Assembly: GCA_022432975.1 (NCBI GenBank)
Contig: CM039509.1
Location: 21,173,432 to 21,237,431 of the forward strand
DNA: 64,000 nt
Direction: 5' to 3'
Source of the DNA: Begonia masoniana
Lineage: Eukaryota > Streptophyta > Magnoliopsida > Cucurbitales > Begoniaceae
Positions 34,332 through 46,233 of the stretch are shown in pieces. The translations under genes were made by a program, and so were the position numbers. Positions within the stretch are counted from its first letter, which is position 1. The number at the start of each line of letters is the position of its first letter. Below the pieces are notes generated by a model. The model did not search any database. It was given only the letters and a program-made list of their open reading frames with translations, and had not been told where the DNA came from.

Positions 34332-34830
34332 CTAGTTCCATAAATCGAACATTAATTTAAACTTTCGTCAAACTTCTTTCTAGCTACCTAGAAAGCTAAG
34401 GAAATTAGTTTGGAAGCCCTAATCGTAGTGCATTCCCAATTCAACTCATAAACCGAAACTAGCACTCACATACCGCATTCTCCAAACTTCATTTATCAAC
34501 CCTCGACAGTTAAAATGTAGCAAGAAATAGAAGCAAAACTCACCTAGTTCTGAGGAAATCGCTGGAGGGATCGAAGAGGGTCTCCTATCGCGCTCTGCTA
34601 AGCTGAGGAGCTGAGAGTGGAAGAGGAAATGAAATGAAACAGTGGCGGCTACCTCATTAACACTTCCCTTAAATACGCTATCCACAATATAAATTTGCAA
34701 TTACCATCTTGCCCCTGCCTAGTCACTTAATAACCTAATCAACATTTCACTCAATTTTTAAACCTTAAGATTATATACCTCCGTTTAATAACTTATTTTG
34801 ATTTATATTGAAACCAGGTGTTACATCCGG

Positions 34831-35527
34831 TTACTTAGTAGTGTCACTTAAATATACATACTCATATAAAATAATAGAGGAGTATAGTCAATAATTATGC
34901 AACGGAGTTCCTCCCAAAGTTCCTCTAATTTATTTCTCCCATCGAGTATCCAAACAGCTCACTCGAAATTGAAAGTAGATTAGGAAATTGCAATTTTTTT
35001 TAAAAGCCTTTTATTTCTAATTTCCTTTGTCAAACATTGAATTGTTGTCATCTACTTATAATTGTAAAGTCTAGTTATGATGATATTCCTAAGCAATTAA
35101 CATGAGTTTGTGTGTTAGGGGAAATAAGCTCACGGGAATAAATCTTCATTAATTTCTAATAATATTTGATAATGATATTATTCAATAACTCACTTCATTA
35201 GGAGATATCTGAAAATTGTATAGTTCTGATCCAAAAGCTAAACAGCCAAGAAAACTAATTAAACATCAAACTAAATTAAACATCCAAGAAAACTAATTAA
35301 ACATCAAACTAAATTAAACAGCCAGCAACTAATTTCTCTTCTACCCAATCTATGTTCTTACCCCCAAACTTAAAAATTGGCAGTGTCCCTACTGCCACTA
35401 CAAAATGAAGTCAATAGAATCAACATAAAAAAAAAGAACAAAATAAAGCTAGGGGGTTAGGACTTCCCTAGTATTATTCTTCCTTCTCGGATTCAGAATT
35501 CGTGGTGTGAAGTATTGCTGTTGGGAA
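34831..35527 (-). other. Element E 3' non-coding region, proximal part
   Basis: AT-rich region between the env-position ORF and insert F. It holds a second TTTAAGTTTGGGGGT run (minus strand, about 35359-35375), a feature often seen internally in Athila-type elements. A 33-34 bp unit (gccaagaaaactaattaaac type) is repeated about three times at 35250-35325. Confidence 0.6.
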
Positions 35528-36679
35528 TCAGGAAAAGATGGGAGATGGGTCCTTTGCTTTCTTGTTTAAACTTGCTGCCAATGCTCGATCCTTTAATTGA
35601 GTGTAGCTCCAAAACAGTTTACTGTTGCGCTTTAGACTTTTCAGGGATTCTGACATCCGATGTTGTTGAATCTCCTGAATATGAAGTTGTTGTTTCACTG
35701 TCTCAATGTCATGTTTGTGCCATTCTAATTTGGTATGCAAAAACTCAAGACTATCAAGTATTTTCTACTAGAAATTGTTGCTGCTGGATGATGCTGCAGC
35801 TGTACTTGCAGCATTCAGATGGTGTGACTTTTTCTTCTTCGATTCTACATCCTCCTCTGTCTCTTCTTCACCTGAATTACTGAGTGTTATTCGCCTTATT
35901 GCCAAAGGGGTAATTCCTGGTGCTGATGCAAGTTTTTCCTCATTCTCTTCATAAACTACACCCGCATGTTCACAGAGCCCTGTTACCAGAGAGGGAAAAA
36001 GAAACTGTCCCTTTGGGTGCAACGCATTAGCACATAGGGTCCGATAAATAATAGAGCCAATATTAATTCTCTTTCCAGTGAGAATACAGTATAATAAGAT
36101 TGCCCTATCCTTAGTAACATGTTGTCCATGAGAAGAAGGTAATAAACAACTTTTAAGAAAATGGTACCATACTCTCGCCTTTGGTAGTAAGTTGATTCAG
36201 GGGAGTGAGAAGGAGCCTGTTTTTGAAACGATCCAGTCGGTGTCTGGTTCAGTGATTTCCTTCAATACGGCCTTTAGGAATGGAGGGGAGCGATTGTCCG
36301 CGTAAATGTAAAACTCATCCTCTACTTCGTCTTACTCGTAGAAGGAGTTTATTGCAGCAGGCAAAACTTTTACCTTTCGTTTTCTGACTCGGACTATCTC
36401 GGGCAGCTCGCCATCAAAGTTGGCATAAAGTTCTCAAACTAATGGCGTGATGACCTCTTCCGGCAGAGCCCAAAATTTTGTCCATCGACGCCCTTGAATG
36501 ATTGACGAGACATAGGCCGGGTACCCCTTGTAGGTGCCGTCTGAAAGAACAAATCCTTTTTCCAGAGCAAACGATTTTTTTGTCATACCTTGATCATACC
36601 GAAGCTTTGCTGTGTCGAAGATGAATTATGGTTTGCATAAATCTTCAGTAGTTTTTCGTCCAATGCTCTTAGGTCTCAT
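35528..36679 (-). pseudogene. Athila env-position ORF ('putative plant transposon protein' type), decayed
   Basis: Minus-strand frame starting MRPKSIGRKTTEDLCKP at 36679, about 380 codons with at least five in-frame stops but a constant phase. It contains LEKGFVLSDGTYKGYPAYVS, then INIGSIIYRTLCANALHPKG followed by QFLFPSLVTGLCEHAGVVY. That stretch is characteristic of the third ORF of Athila-type elements, annotated in databases as 'putative plant transposon protein'. An acidic segment (EEETEEDVESKKKK) and a coiled-coil-like tail follow. Its role in Athila is not established; an envelope function has been suggested from position only. Confidence 0.75.
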
Positions 36680-37060
36680 GATTGTGTTGGTGTCCTGAAA
36701 AGGGAAGAAAAATTTGAAAGTGAGAAGCAGGATTTTTTAAGGTTTGCTATAGCGGCGCTAGGGCTTCGGGAGAGAAAAGTGAAAATTCAAAAGAGAGGGA
36801 GATGTTATGAGGGCGGTCAATTAATATCAAATAAATAGAAAAAAAATATAATCTCTAAATTGTAAATAGCAGAAAATAATTAAATAACACAAGTTATTTT
36901 GCTTAACATTTTATTTTAATTATATGTGATGCTACAGCAAACATCGCAGTATCACTATTATTTTAAATGAAAATTAAATGTAAAAAAAAGGATACTAGAT
37001 ATTGGGTTGCCTCCTAGTAAGCGCTTGATTTTACAGTCATCAGCCTAACTTCTCGATATG

Positions 37061-39689
37061 TCACTTTTCCTGGCTGTCCTCGAGAGTAATTGAGGCAATT
37101 TTTGTCAATTTTTCTCCATGATAAAGCTTTACTCTCTGTCCATTCACCTTGAAATTTCTGCCACTCTTTTCATCAAGTAATTCCAGTGTACCGTATGGGA
37201 ATACTTCCATGATTTCAAATGGTCCAGACCATCTAGATTTAAGTTTACCTGGAAACAGTTTCATTCTTGAGTTGAATAGTAACACCTTCTGTCCCCTCTC
37301 AAAAACACTTTGCTGAATTTTTTTATCATGCCATTTTTTTACTTTCTCTTTATAAATCCTTGAATTTTCGTAAGCTGCCTTCTTAATTCTTCTAACTCTA
37401 GTAACTGTAAGAACTGATTCCTTCCTGCTTACTGTAAATCCAAGTTCAACGTTTTCAATGCCCAGAAGGCCTTGTGTTCTAACTCTACAGGTAGATGGCA
37501 AGCTTTTCCATAAATCATGTTGAATGGAGTAGTGCCCAGAGGAGTCTTAAATGCTGTTCTGTACGCCTATAATACATCGTCTAATTTCAGTGACCAGTCT
37601 TTCCTGTTCGGATTCACCACCTTCTCTAGAATCCGTTTCACTTCCCTGTTAGATACTTCTGCTTGGCCATTGCTCTGAGGGTAGTATGTTGTAGTCACCT
37701 TATGTCTAACTCCATATTTGCTTAATAACCTAGTGAAGGCTTTGTTGCAAAAATGAGATCCTCCATCACTGATAATTGCTCTAGGAGTTCCAAACCTTAT
37801 GAAGATATTTTTCTATAGAAACTTCAGAACACTCTTCCCTTCATTGTTTGGCAGTGCTGCAGCTTCTACCCATTTAGAAACATAATCAACAGCCAAAAGT
37901 ATGTATTGGTTCCCATGTGATGCTGGAAAGGGTCCCATGAAGTCAATTCCCCAAACATTAAAGACTTCGATCTCCAAGATGTTGGTCAGTGGCATCTCAT
38001 GCTTTCTGGATATGTTCCCTGTTCTTTGGCATCTGTCACAGTTTTGAACAAAATTATTAGCATCTTTAAAAAGTGTAGGCCAGTACAAACCTGATTGCAA
38101 AACCTTTGCTGCAGTTCGTGTTCCTCCATAATGGCCTCCATATGATGCTGCATGGCATTGCTGCAGCACTTGCTCCATTTCTTACTTCTGGTATACATCT
38201 CCTCATCAATTGGTCCGTGCATTGTTTGAATAGGAATGGTTCCTACCAAAAGTATTGCTTCACTTCTTTCAAGAACTTTCTTCTCTGCTGATAGTCCATG
38301 TTTGGAGGGATAATGTCACTCACAATATAATTTACAAAGTATGCATACGAAGGTGCTAATACATCCAGTTTCAACATCTGTTCATCTAGGAATGTTTCCT
38401 TGATACTCTCTCCCAGTGGCTGTTCACTCATGTTTTCCAGTCGAGATAGGTGATCTGCAACCTAGTTTTTGCATCTCTTTCTATCACAAATTTCCAGATC
38501 AAACTCTTGAAGCAGTAACACCCATCAGATTAATCTTCATTTAGCATCCTTGTTTGTAATCAAGTACTTTATTGCTGCATGATTAGTATACACAATAACC
38601 TTGGTCCCTATCAAATATGCTATAAACTTATCAAATGCAAACACCACTGCTAATAGTTCTTTTTCTGTAGTTGTGTAGTTCCTTTGAGCTTCATTTAGAG
38701 TTTTACTAGCATAATAGATGGAATGTCATACTTTATCTTTCTTCTGTCCCAGCACTACCCCCAAGCATAGTCGCTTGCATCACACATCAAAACAAATGGT
38801 AAGGCCCAATCAGTTGCTGCTATAACTAGTACGGTGATCAGCTTCTGTTTCAATATATTAAAGGCTTCCAAATAGTTCTGGTTGAAATTAAACGAAGTAT
38901 TCCGCTCTAGCAATGTACAGAGGGGCTTAGAAATTTTTGAAAAGTCTTTAATAAAGCGGTAATAGAATCTCGCATGTCCCAAGAAGCTTCTAATTCCCTT
39001 AACTGTTTTCGGTGGTGGCAATTTTTCAATGATCTCCACCTTGGCTTTATCTACTTCCAATCCGTTCTCTGAGACTCGATGCCCGAGCACTATTCCTTCT
39101 AGAACCATGAAGTGGCACTTTTCCCAATTGAGCACAAGGTTGGTTTCCATGCATCTTGTCAGAACCTTCTACAGATTCTTCAAACATAATTCGAAAGATT
39201 CTCCCACAATGGAGAAATCATCCATAAATATTTCCAAACACTCTTCCACCATATTTGAAAAGATGGCCATCATGCAGCGCTAGAACGTTGCTGGAGCATT
39301 ACACAACCCGAAAGGCATCCTTCTAAAAGCAAATGTTCTATATGAGCATGTGAAGGTAGTTCTCTCCTGATCCTCGGGGGCGATAGAGATCTGATTATAT
39401 CCAGAATAATCGTCCAGGAAGCAGTAAGATCTCTTGGCCGCCAATCTTTCTAACATTTGGTCAATGAAAGGCAGCAGAAAATGATCCTTTCTTGTTGCCT
39501 TATTTAGATTTCAGTAATCCATACAGATTCTCCATCCTGTTAGTGTTCTTGTTGGAATTAGCTCATTTTTATCATTGGCCATTACAGTGGTTTCTCCTTT
39601 CTTTGGAATGCATTGGACTGGACTAATCCACGAGCTATCTGAAATAGGGTGCATGCAGCCACTTAAGAATCTCCTTCTTCACCACCTCC
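37061..39689 (-). pseudogene. Element E pol, 3' part (RT, RNase H, integrase), decayed
   Basis: Continues from 41935 after solo LTR C. Reverse transcriptase motifs are readable: FLDDYSGYNQI, MPFGLCNAPATF and the active site EIFMDDFSIVG near 39210, then the thumb (GHRVSENGLEVDKAKVEIIE). RNase H is recognisable at 38700-38450. Integrase has an HHCC-like zinc region ([27 protein letters not shown]), [17 protein letters not shown] and a final domain ending near 37061. Multiple stops and shifts break the frame. The FMDDF form and the absence of a chromodomain fit Athila rather than the chromoviruses around it. Confidence 0.9.
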
Positions 39690-39905
39690 TTCATTGTAAC
39701 ACCCAGTTTTACGAGATTTTTATTATTCCAATAAATAATAGCATTTTTATAAATATGAGAAATTAAGTTCGTTTTGTGAACGGAAGGTTTTAATGGAGTC
39801 TTAATAATTAATTGGAATTTATGGTGAAATATAAAAATTTGGAGAAATCGAATCGTTGGGTAAATAACAGAATAAGTGGAGAAACAAATAGAAAATCAAT
39901 TGGAA

Positions 39906-39945
39906 GGGCAGAATGGTAATTTGCCAAGCCAAATTTTATAAAAAT
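39906..39945 (+). promoter_or_regulatory. Putative LTR core promoter of C
   Basis: GGGCAGAATGGTAATTTGCC is followed about 12 bp later by TTTTATAAAAATTG. Spacing and sequence match A. Confidence 0.6.
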
Positions 39946-40446
39946 TGCATAACTCCCTCTCCCCTCTCACGCGACTTCCCTCCCGCGCGATTCCTCACTT
40001 CCGGCTACATACGTTCTTCCGATCGACTCCGGGGCGTCACGTTTTCTCCTCCGGTCAACATTCTAGGTAAGGTTCTATAGTTTTCGGACGATAGATTTCA
40101 GTTTTTTAGAGTTTAAACGATTAGGGTTCGTTTAGGGTTTTGTTAAAAAATGTGAAATAGGGTTTAAAATAGGTAGGTTAACCGTGATTGTGGCCAAAAT
40201 AGGCGTATTTATGGTTATTGGAGGAAGTTTGATGGTTTAATGGGGGTTTTTGAAAAGTTTGGTGGTTGGAGGTTTTAAAAGCTCTATTAATGAAGGTTTG
40301 GAAATTCACGAGCATGAATTGCTTGATAAAATGCCTCAATGAGTTAAATTAGAGTTTTATGAGATTTCTTTAGTTAAGGGTTTCATAGTTTGGAAGTTTA
40401 ACGGTTTAAACTCGGTTTTAATGACGAATGTTGTGAATTTCCATAG

Positions 40447-40491
40447 GTGAACAACGCTCGTGGACGGAGCTCGAATTTGAAAGGACGCGAG
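40447..40491 (+). other. Putative 45-nt LTR leader mini-exon (C)
   Basis: TTTCCATAG precedes GTGAACAACGCTCGTGGACG, and ACGCGAG/GTAAGTC closes the segment. The first 20 nt equal those of K although the remainder differs. Confidence 0.6.
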
Positions 40492-40809
40492 GTAAGTCTA
40501 CGTGTTTGTTTGGCCGATAGGCCTACACCATAAGTCAAGTTTGTTGTTGAGGATTTTGGTGTTATGTGTTTTTACATGTTTTGGTTGGGTAGTTAGGATT
40601 AGTTGTCTTTTATAGGTTATGCTTGCGACGTTTAATGGTATCCACGATATGAACTGTACATGTATCACGTTTTTTCAAAATAGCATGAAAAATGGATTTC
40701 CGCACGTGTTTAAGAAAATGAAACGAATTAAAGAAACGAATGTACATAATCTGGTAACGACGGGGTGGGGTTCAGACATGGCTGTTTACGGATGGAAGCA
40801 TGTTTTCCT

Positions 40810-40862
40810 CCCGGTAGATGGAAAGGGCTGTCCAACCGCCGGACGTGCCCTCTCCATCTGGT
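40810..40862 (+). other. Long hairpin in putative intron 2 of C
   Basis: AGATGGAAAGGGC pairs with GCCCTCTCCATCT, and inner GTCC pairs with GGAC around the loop AACCGCC. Confidence 0.8.
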
Positions 40863-41514
40863 GAGAGTTAGACCCCGGTGACGTTCTGTTCTGTAACAAT
40901 CTGTTCTGTAATGAAATGATCTGCATGATTTATGAACCTCATACGCACAGCATGAATTTGCCTTTACGTAGATTTGCTGAGCTCTTTAGCTCATAGTTTA
41001 TTTTCTATGGTGTAGGTGAATTTGATACAGGTGAGGACGACGTTCCTCCACTCGACGCATGAGCAGGTTGAAGAAGAATTGCTCGTGGGAGTGTACTAGG
41101 CAGTCGACGCGTATTCTGACCCGTGGGGATGTAAGTAAATTGTTTTGAGGATTTGATAGATAATAGGATAGGAAAATCGTACAGTTAGAAACATTTTAGG
41201 ATGTTTGGTATATGGATGGATAATATATAACATTTTGAAGGATTGATAGTATTTTGTTATGTTTCAATATTTTCAAACAGAGAAAAATGTTAAGTTTTTA
41301 AATGGAACCACACGGTTCGTTTTTATGAAACTTGGTTACGTTTTAAATATGTTTTGATTCGGTTTTTGGGTGATTGGTGGAGTGAGGATTGTATGTGGGT
41401 AGTAGTGTTGTTATGAGATGTATTTGGAGGTAAATTGATGAAGATATAGAGTGGAAGTGTGAAGTGTGTGATTATGGCTTGCAGGGGATCGAAGGAAGAA
41501 GAAGAGAAAGAAAA

Positions 41515-41725
41515 GGGGAGGCAGCTCTCTGGATGAAAATCCAGAGAGCTTGTCGATCGATCGCTAGGGAGGGCGATCGATCGGGCCTCTTTGGTCACGC
41601 TCTGGAAGAAGTTCCTGAACGTGTGCCGATCGATCGCCTGATAAGGGCGATCGATCGGTTGTATGTGATCGCCAAAGGGCGATCGATCGCCTGGCGTATA
41701 AATGCCACAGCCGATTGATCGGCCA
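41515..41725 (+). repeat. Palindrome-dense module of LTR C
   Basis: CTCTCTGG...CCAGAGAG at the start, then repeated CGATCGATCGC and GGCGATCGATCG dyads. It ends about 205 bp before the LTR end. Confidence 0.9.
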
Positions 41726-41868
41726 TACAAAGTTCGGGCGAAATGCCCTTTTTGCCCACGATGCTTTGGCCGATTGTTTTCCTTTTATTTTAATGTGTTT
41801 TCTTGAATGGTTTTCATGTTTTTCTTTTAAAACGATTTCTGACAATTTAGACTTTGATTAATGTTATA

Positions 41869-41889
41869 AATATATATATATATATATAT
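41869..41889. repeat. (TA)n microsatellite
   Basis: About ten TA units near the 3' end of LTR C. Confidence 0.9.
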
Positions 41890-41934
41890 TTATACGGGAA
41901 ATTAAGGGATAGGTTTAAGGGACGCTACATTCAT

Positions 41935-42937
41935 TACTAGGTTTAGCCTTCTCTGTTGCTTTATTGATTCACGGTGTCCTTCTTCTAATAATATTTTATG
42001 CATGCAAATACTCGGACTAATTCCTTTTATATCTTTTATTGTCCATGCCAAAAAGCCTGTTTATGGTTTTTCAAAACATATAATAGTTCTTGCTCCTGCG
42101 TGGTTGATAAAGCTGCTGAAATCACAACAGGAAGTGTTTCTTTAAATCCCAGAAATGCATATTTGAGGTGGGGTGGCAGCTGTTTAAGCTCTAATGTGGG
42201 TGCCTCTTCACTTGATGGTTGAAAAATTGCTGTGCTGTCTTCAGTTCTGATCAGTGCCTCAAACTGTTTTCTACAGTTTCGATAAAACTGTTTTGTTTCT
42301 ACTGTCTTTATTTTCTCTGATATGCTGAAACAATCTTCCTCTTCATAAAGGCATTTCATGGCCTTCAGAACATTGAAGGTGATCTGTTGGTCATTTACCC
42401 TCATAGTGAGTTCACCTTTTTGCACGTCAATCAGGGTTCTTCCAGTTGCCAAAAATGGTCTCCCCAGTAGGTACCTCACGATCAGCTTCATAATCCAGTA
42501 TAATAAAGTCTGCTGGAAAAATGAACTTGTCTACCTTCACAAGGACGTCTTCTATTTTTTCTTGTGGATGAGTCAGCGAGCGATCAGCAAGTTGCAGAGT
42601 CACAGTTGTAGGTCTAACTTCTCCAATTCCCAGCTTCTTAAAAATCGACATGGGTATCAGGTTAATATTTGTTCCTAAATCACATAGAGCTTTTCCAAAA
42701 TAACTATTGCCAATCGTGCATGGGATGGTGAAACTGCCAGGATCTTTTAACTTTGGTGGAATGTTGTTCTATAGGATGTAGCTTGTCTCTTCTGTCATGG
42801 CCACCAATTCATATTCTCCCAGCTTCCTCTTTTTGGACAGAACATCCTTCAAGAATTTGGCATAGTTAGGCATTTGTTCAAGCGCTTCCACCAAGGGTAC
42901 ATTGATATGGAGCTGCTTCAGAACATCTAAAAATCTT
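41935..42937 (-). pseudogene. Element E protease and RT 5' part, decayed
   Basis: Minus-strand reading shows the Athila-type protease region ([20 protein letters not shown], then [20 protein letters not shown]) and the start of the pol core (LPPHLKYAFLGFKETLPVVI). It is broken by stops and a shift near 42430-42490 and is cut by solo LTR C. The protease DTG-like position reads DLGT, as is common in this lineage. Confidence 0.85.
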
Positions 42938-44432
42938 CTAAACTATTTGTCTTGGTTGTGTTTTTTGTAACGTCTGAGGAAATGGTGGTGGCGGCTTCTG
43001 CATTCTTAACTCCTGCTGCTGTTGCTGTGGTGATGCTGCATCATCAGTCGCTGGATTACTTTTTTCTGTTTCATCTGCTTCTTTTTGTTCAGCCACCTCA
43101 TTTTGATTCCTAGAACTCTCTGCTTTCTGTTGTTTCTCTAGGGATTCTAGCTCCCTTCCATTCCTCAAAACTATTGCCTTGCAATGTTTTTTTCCAAGCC
43201 TTTGCGGTACTTCTGTATCACTAGGTAATTGTCCTATTTTCCTCGTGCTTAAAGACTGAGCCAGCTGCCCCATTTGTGTTTCCATATTTTTCATAGACGC
43301 AACCAAGTTTGTAAGATCATGTCTGTCTTAGTAGCATATTCTCTGGCAAAGCTCTCTGGTTGCTCTTGATGCATTGAGGTTTGGGTAAGCTGTGAGAAAC
43401 CTTGCTTATAGTTTTTTGCAGATCTGTTTTGGGCAGTGGCATTCTGCTGCGATAAATTCCATTGAAAATTCGGATGATGCTTCCAGCCAGGATTGTAGGT
43501 TTGTAAGTAAGGGTTATTGTTCCTATTATATCCCACGTAATTGGCAAACTCTGGGTTGGTGGGACAGGAGTTGTCATCGTGATTCTCCCCACAGAAAATG
43601 CAGGAAACTTCTCTGATTGTCGGCTTAGACGGTTTGTTCATCGCCTTGATCGCATTTGCCAGCATAAAAATCTTTGCATTTAATGCTGCAACTTCATCTA
43701 GATCATAAATCCCAGATGTGCGCCTTGTCGATTGAGTTCTGTCTGAAGGCCACTGGTAGCTGTTTACTGCCATTCTCTCCAGCAAGTCATAAGCTTCATT
43801 GAAGGATTTAGACAGAAGCGTACCGTTTGCTGCAGCATCAATAATCGATCTTGTTTGGCCATTTAATCCGTTATAAAACATTTCCAATTGAATCTAGTGT
43901 GGTATCCCATGGTTGGGGCACTGCCTCAATAATTCTTTAAATCTGTCCCAAGCTTCGTACAATGATTCTCCATCCTTCTGCAAAAAGCTGGTGATCTTAT
44001 TTCTCATTCTCGCATTCTCACTGGTGGATGGTACTTCATAATGAACTGCTTGGCGAGCTCTCCCCACGTGGTGATGGTGTCTGAAGGGATACTATTCAAC
44101 CAGTCTCTCACTCTGTCTCTTAAAGAATATGGAAAGAGCTTGAGCCTCAATGCTTTAGCGGAAACTCCAAGAAAGTTGAAAGAGTCACTAACTTCTCTAA
44201 AAACTTTAAGATGACGGTGCGAGTTGTCGATAACCATTCCACTGAATTGCTCGACTGTTTGAAGCATCTGAAACATCACCGGTTTAAGCTCGAATCTAAT
44301 CACTCGAAGGTCTGGTCTCACAATACCAGGGTTTAAATCATCGAGTGTTGGGATGGCAAAATCTTGAATGGGTCTGTCTCTGTCATCAATAATGTGTTCA
44401 GCATTGTGTCTTTCTCCATTGAAGTTAGCCAA
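42938..44432 (-). pseudogene. Element E gag, decayed
   Basis: Starts near MANFNGERHNAEHIIDDRD. The Athila gag core is recognisable (LKVFREVSDSFNFLGVSAKA, LFPYSLRDRVRDWLNSIPSD, TWGELAKQFIMKYHPP), then after a frame change FYNGLNGQTRSIIDAAANGT and a CCHC-like CIFCGENHDDNSC. A further frame change leads to a glutamine and proline-rich segment ending at 42938. At least two frame changes and a stop break it. Confidence 0.9.
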
Positions 44433-44623
44433 GTTTTCTCCTCCAAGAAAAGGTTGTTGCTGCTGTCTTCTTCTTGCTCGGAATGTTCTTTCTATTTCTG
44501 ATCTATTGGCACAAGATCCTGGTCGTTTTCTTTGTTAGGCATGAAGCAAGTGAACCTGAAAAAGAAATAAACAAAAACCAATATATAAAAAAAATTATAG
44601 CAAAATAAAATAATTAACAAATA

Positions 44624-44642
44624 TCCCCGGCAACGGCGCCAA
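44624..44642 (-). other. Primer binding site of element E (tRNA-Asp type)
   Basis: On the minus strand TTGGCGCCGTTGCCGGGGA lies 5 bp after the 5' LTR. This is the classic Athila/Tat-type primer site. Confidence 0.93.
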
Positions 44643-44647
44643 ATACT

Positions 44648-46228
44648 TGTTAGTGATTTTCTACACCCTAACGCAAGTGCATGTGTCGCTAACGAAGTAA
44701 TAAAGTAAGTAAAAGTCGATCCCACGAGGATATTTTTAATCAAATTTATCTTGCTAAAAATTTCTATAAAATAAAGATGAAAATATTGAAATTAAATAAA
44801 TAGTAAGGAATGATGAACTAAAATTACTTGAAATTAAATAAGACTAAAAATGGAAATGATTTAAAAAGGTAATTATGGAAAATGCCTTGGTTAGGGTTGA
44901 TTTCTTCTTTACATGCAATTATTACTGATGCTACAGCAATGCCACATCATTAGTCACAGAACAGCAAGAATTCCTAATATTTCTAGGTTTCCGTTGAATT
45001 GCCTAGCTAAATTCATTTTAGAATTTTCTTTTCGACCTTGAAAAGACAAAAACTTAATCTGAATTTTTCGTGTAAACCTATTCTTAACGCCGAATAAATT
45101 AATGTTAGCTACTTTGCAACAATTTTAACTTATTCAATTACTCATGCATCTCTAATTCCTATTTATCTATCGATACAATAGGAATATGTAAAATCAATTT
45201 GTCTCTCGACACAATTTTAATTATGCAAATCATGAGCAATCGTTCATGGAAAAATACGTAGCATTCATAGATCAAAATAAACACATGTAAAGAGTACTAT
45301 CTTGCCTAACCAAGATTAAAAAGTTTAGCCTAAAATCATAATGGTAAAACTAAAAATAGTAATATAAAAACATCCACAGTAGAAGAGAAGAAGAAGAAAG
45401 CTAAAAATTGTCGTCGGTTCCCTTGCTGCAGATCAAGAGCTCTCCCAAAAAAAAGTAAAAATCATCTCTTTTATAATTGATTCTTCTCCTCGTTCTGCGT
45501 GTCATCCTTTTTTTCTCTCTCCAGTTTTTTCTTTTCTTTTCTCCTTCTAATCAGTTGATTCCCTTGATCAACGACTTATAATTATGATAAAATCTTATTG
45601 ATTTGCTCTCTTTTGTCGTCCACTCTTCTAAGTCGTCCGTTGTTTTGTCTATGTTGCTATGTCATCCGATTGTATTTTATGCTACTCTGTCATTCGATTG
45701 CTGTTCTGTCATCCGTTTTCTGTCATCTCTTCTTCTATTTGTTGACTGCCATCCGATTGTTGCGCTGTCATCCGATTGTCGTTTGTCATCCGTTTTCATT
45801 TGTCATCCACTTTTTATTCTCTGTCATCTAATTCTGTCTACCGTTTCTGTCATTCGATTGGCCTCCTTTCTCTCTATTATCTTCTCAAAATATTTCAGCC
45901 ACGGTTCCTTGATTAAATTTCTTTATTTTTGGAAACCATCATCTCCGTGATTTGCTTTCTCTTCTTCATAATTCTTCAGCATTTAAATTGATCTTCTCGT
46001 TATTAATTTTGCATTCAAATAAGAAAATATAAACTTCGAATTATTGAGAAAACTATGCTTTTAAAAGATAATATGCATGAAATATATTAAATTAAATCAA
46101 GGCATTGATTCTGCAGCATTATGTAGAAATTGTAATAAATTCTACCAATTTCTTCTTGCATTCACTCAATTCATATAAGTTCTTTCAATTAAAAATGGTA
46201 TAAAATAACTCTAATTTAAGAGTTATCA
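44648..46228 (-). repeat. Element E 5' LTR (1581 bp)
   Basis: On the minus strand TGATAACTCTTAAATTAGAG to GAAAATCACTAACA. It is complete, unlike the 3' LTR. It carries GTCATCCG-type repeats at 45598-45860. Confidence 0.92.
45598..45860. repeat. GTCATCCG / GTCGTTTGTCATCC repeats in E 5' LTR
   Basis: More than ten loose copies of TGTCATCCGATTG, GTCATCCGTTTTC and TCGTTTGTCATCC. Part of this word set is shared with F. Confidence 0.65.
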
Positions 46229-46233
46229 CATGC

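Larger units (their letters stand above)
26019..34825 (-). mobile_element. Element F: chromodomain Ty3/gypsy, complete structure, broken pol
   Basis: Minus-strand element with two 2068-bp LTRs (32758-34825 is 5', 26019-28086 is 3'), a primer site, a polypurine tract and gag-pol. An exact tccgg duplication (26014-26018, 34826-34830) flanks it in E. By eye the LTRs differ at about 20-25 positions, near 1 percent, so it is fairly young. Gag is open; pol has three single-base frame breaks. Confidence 0.96.
32758..34825 (-). repeat. Element F 5' LTR (2068 bp)
   Basis: Same length and order as 26019-28086. On the minus strand: GGCAAGATGGTAATTGC box (34697-34716), TATTTAAGGG, mini-exon (34280-34331), 110-bp hairpin duplication (33900-34119) and the 35-bp array. 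Confidence 0.95.
39695..41929 (+). mobile_element. Solo LTR C (2235 bp)
   Basis: Begins TGTAACACCCAGTTTTACG, ends GGGACGCTACA. It is flanked by an exact ttcat duplication (39690-39694, 41930-41934) in E's RT region. It has GGGCAGAATGGTAATTTGCC (39906-39925) and TATAAAAA (about 39937), a donor at 40067, a mini-exon (40447-40491), a hairpin (40810-40862), acceptor GTGTAG near 41015, and a GATCGATCG module. It is related to K's LTR. Confidence 0.95.
24662..46228 (-). mobile_element. Element E: Athila-type Ty3/gypsy retrotransposon, host of F and C
   Basis: Minus-strand element flanked by an exact catgc duplication (24657-24661, 46229-46233). It has LTRs TGATAACTC...CACTAACA, a tRNA-Asp type primer site, decayed gag and pol, an env-position ORF of the 'putative plant transposon protein' type and a TTTGGGGGT polypurine tract. 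Without inserts F and C it is about 10.5 kb, typical of Athila. It lies inside the leader of D. Confidence 0.93.

Noticed and set aside
41464..41845. ORFs across the LTR C palindromes
   Set aside because: They are open on both strands because the sequence is palindromic. No coding evidence.
45598..45950. Cysteine-rich ORFs of 77 and 115 residues on the plus strand
   Set aside because: They come from GTCATCCG-type repeats in the E LTR and overlap in two frames.
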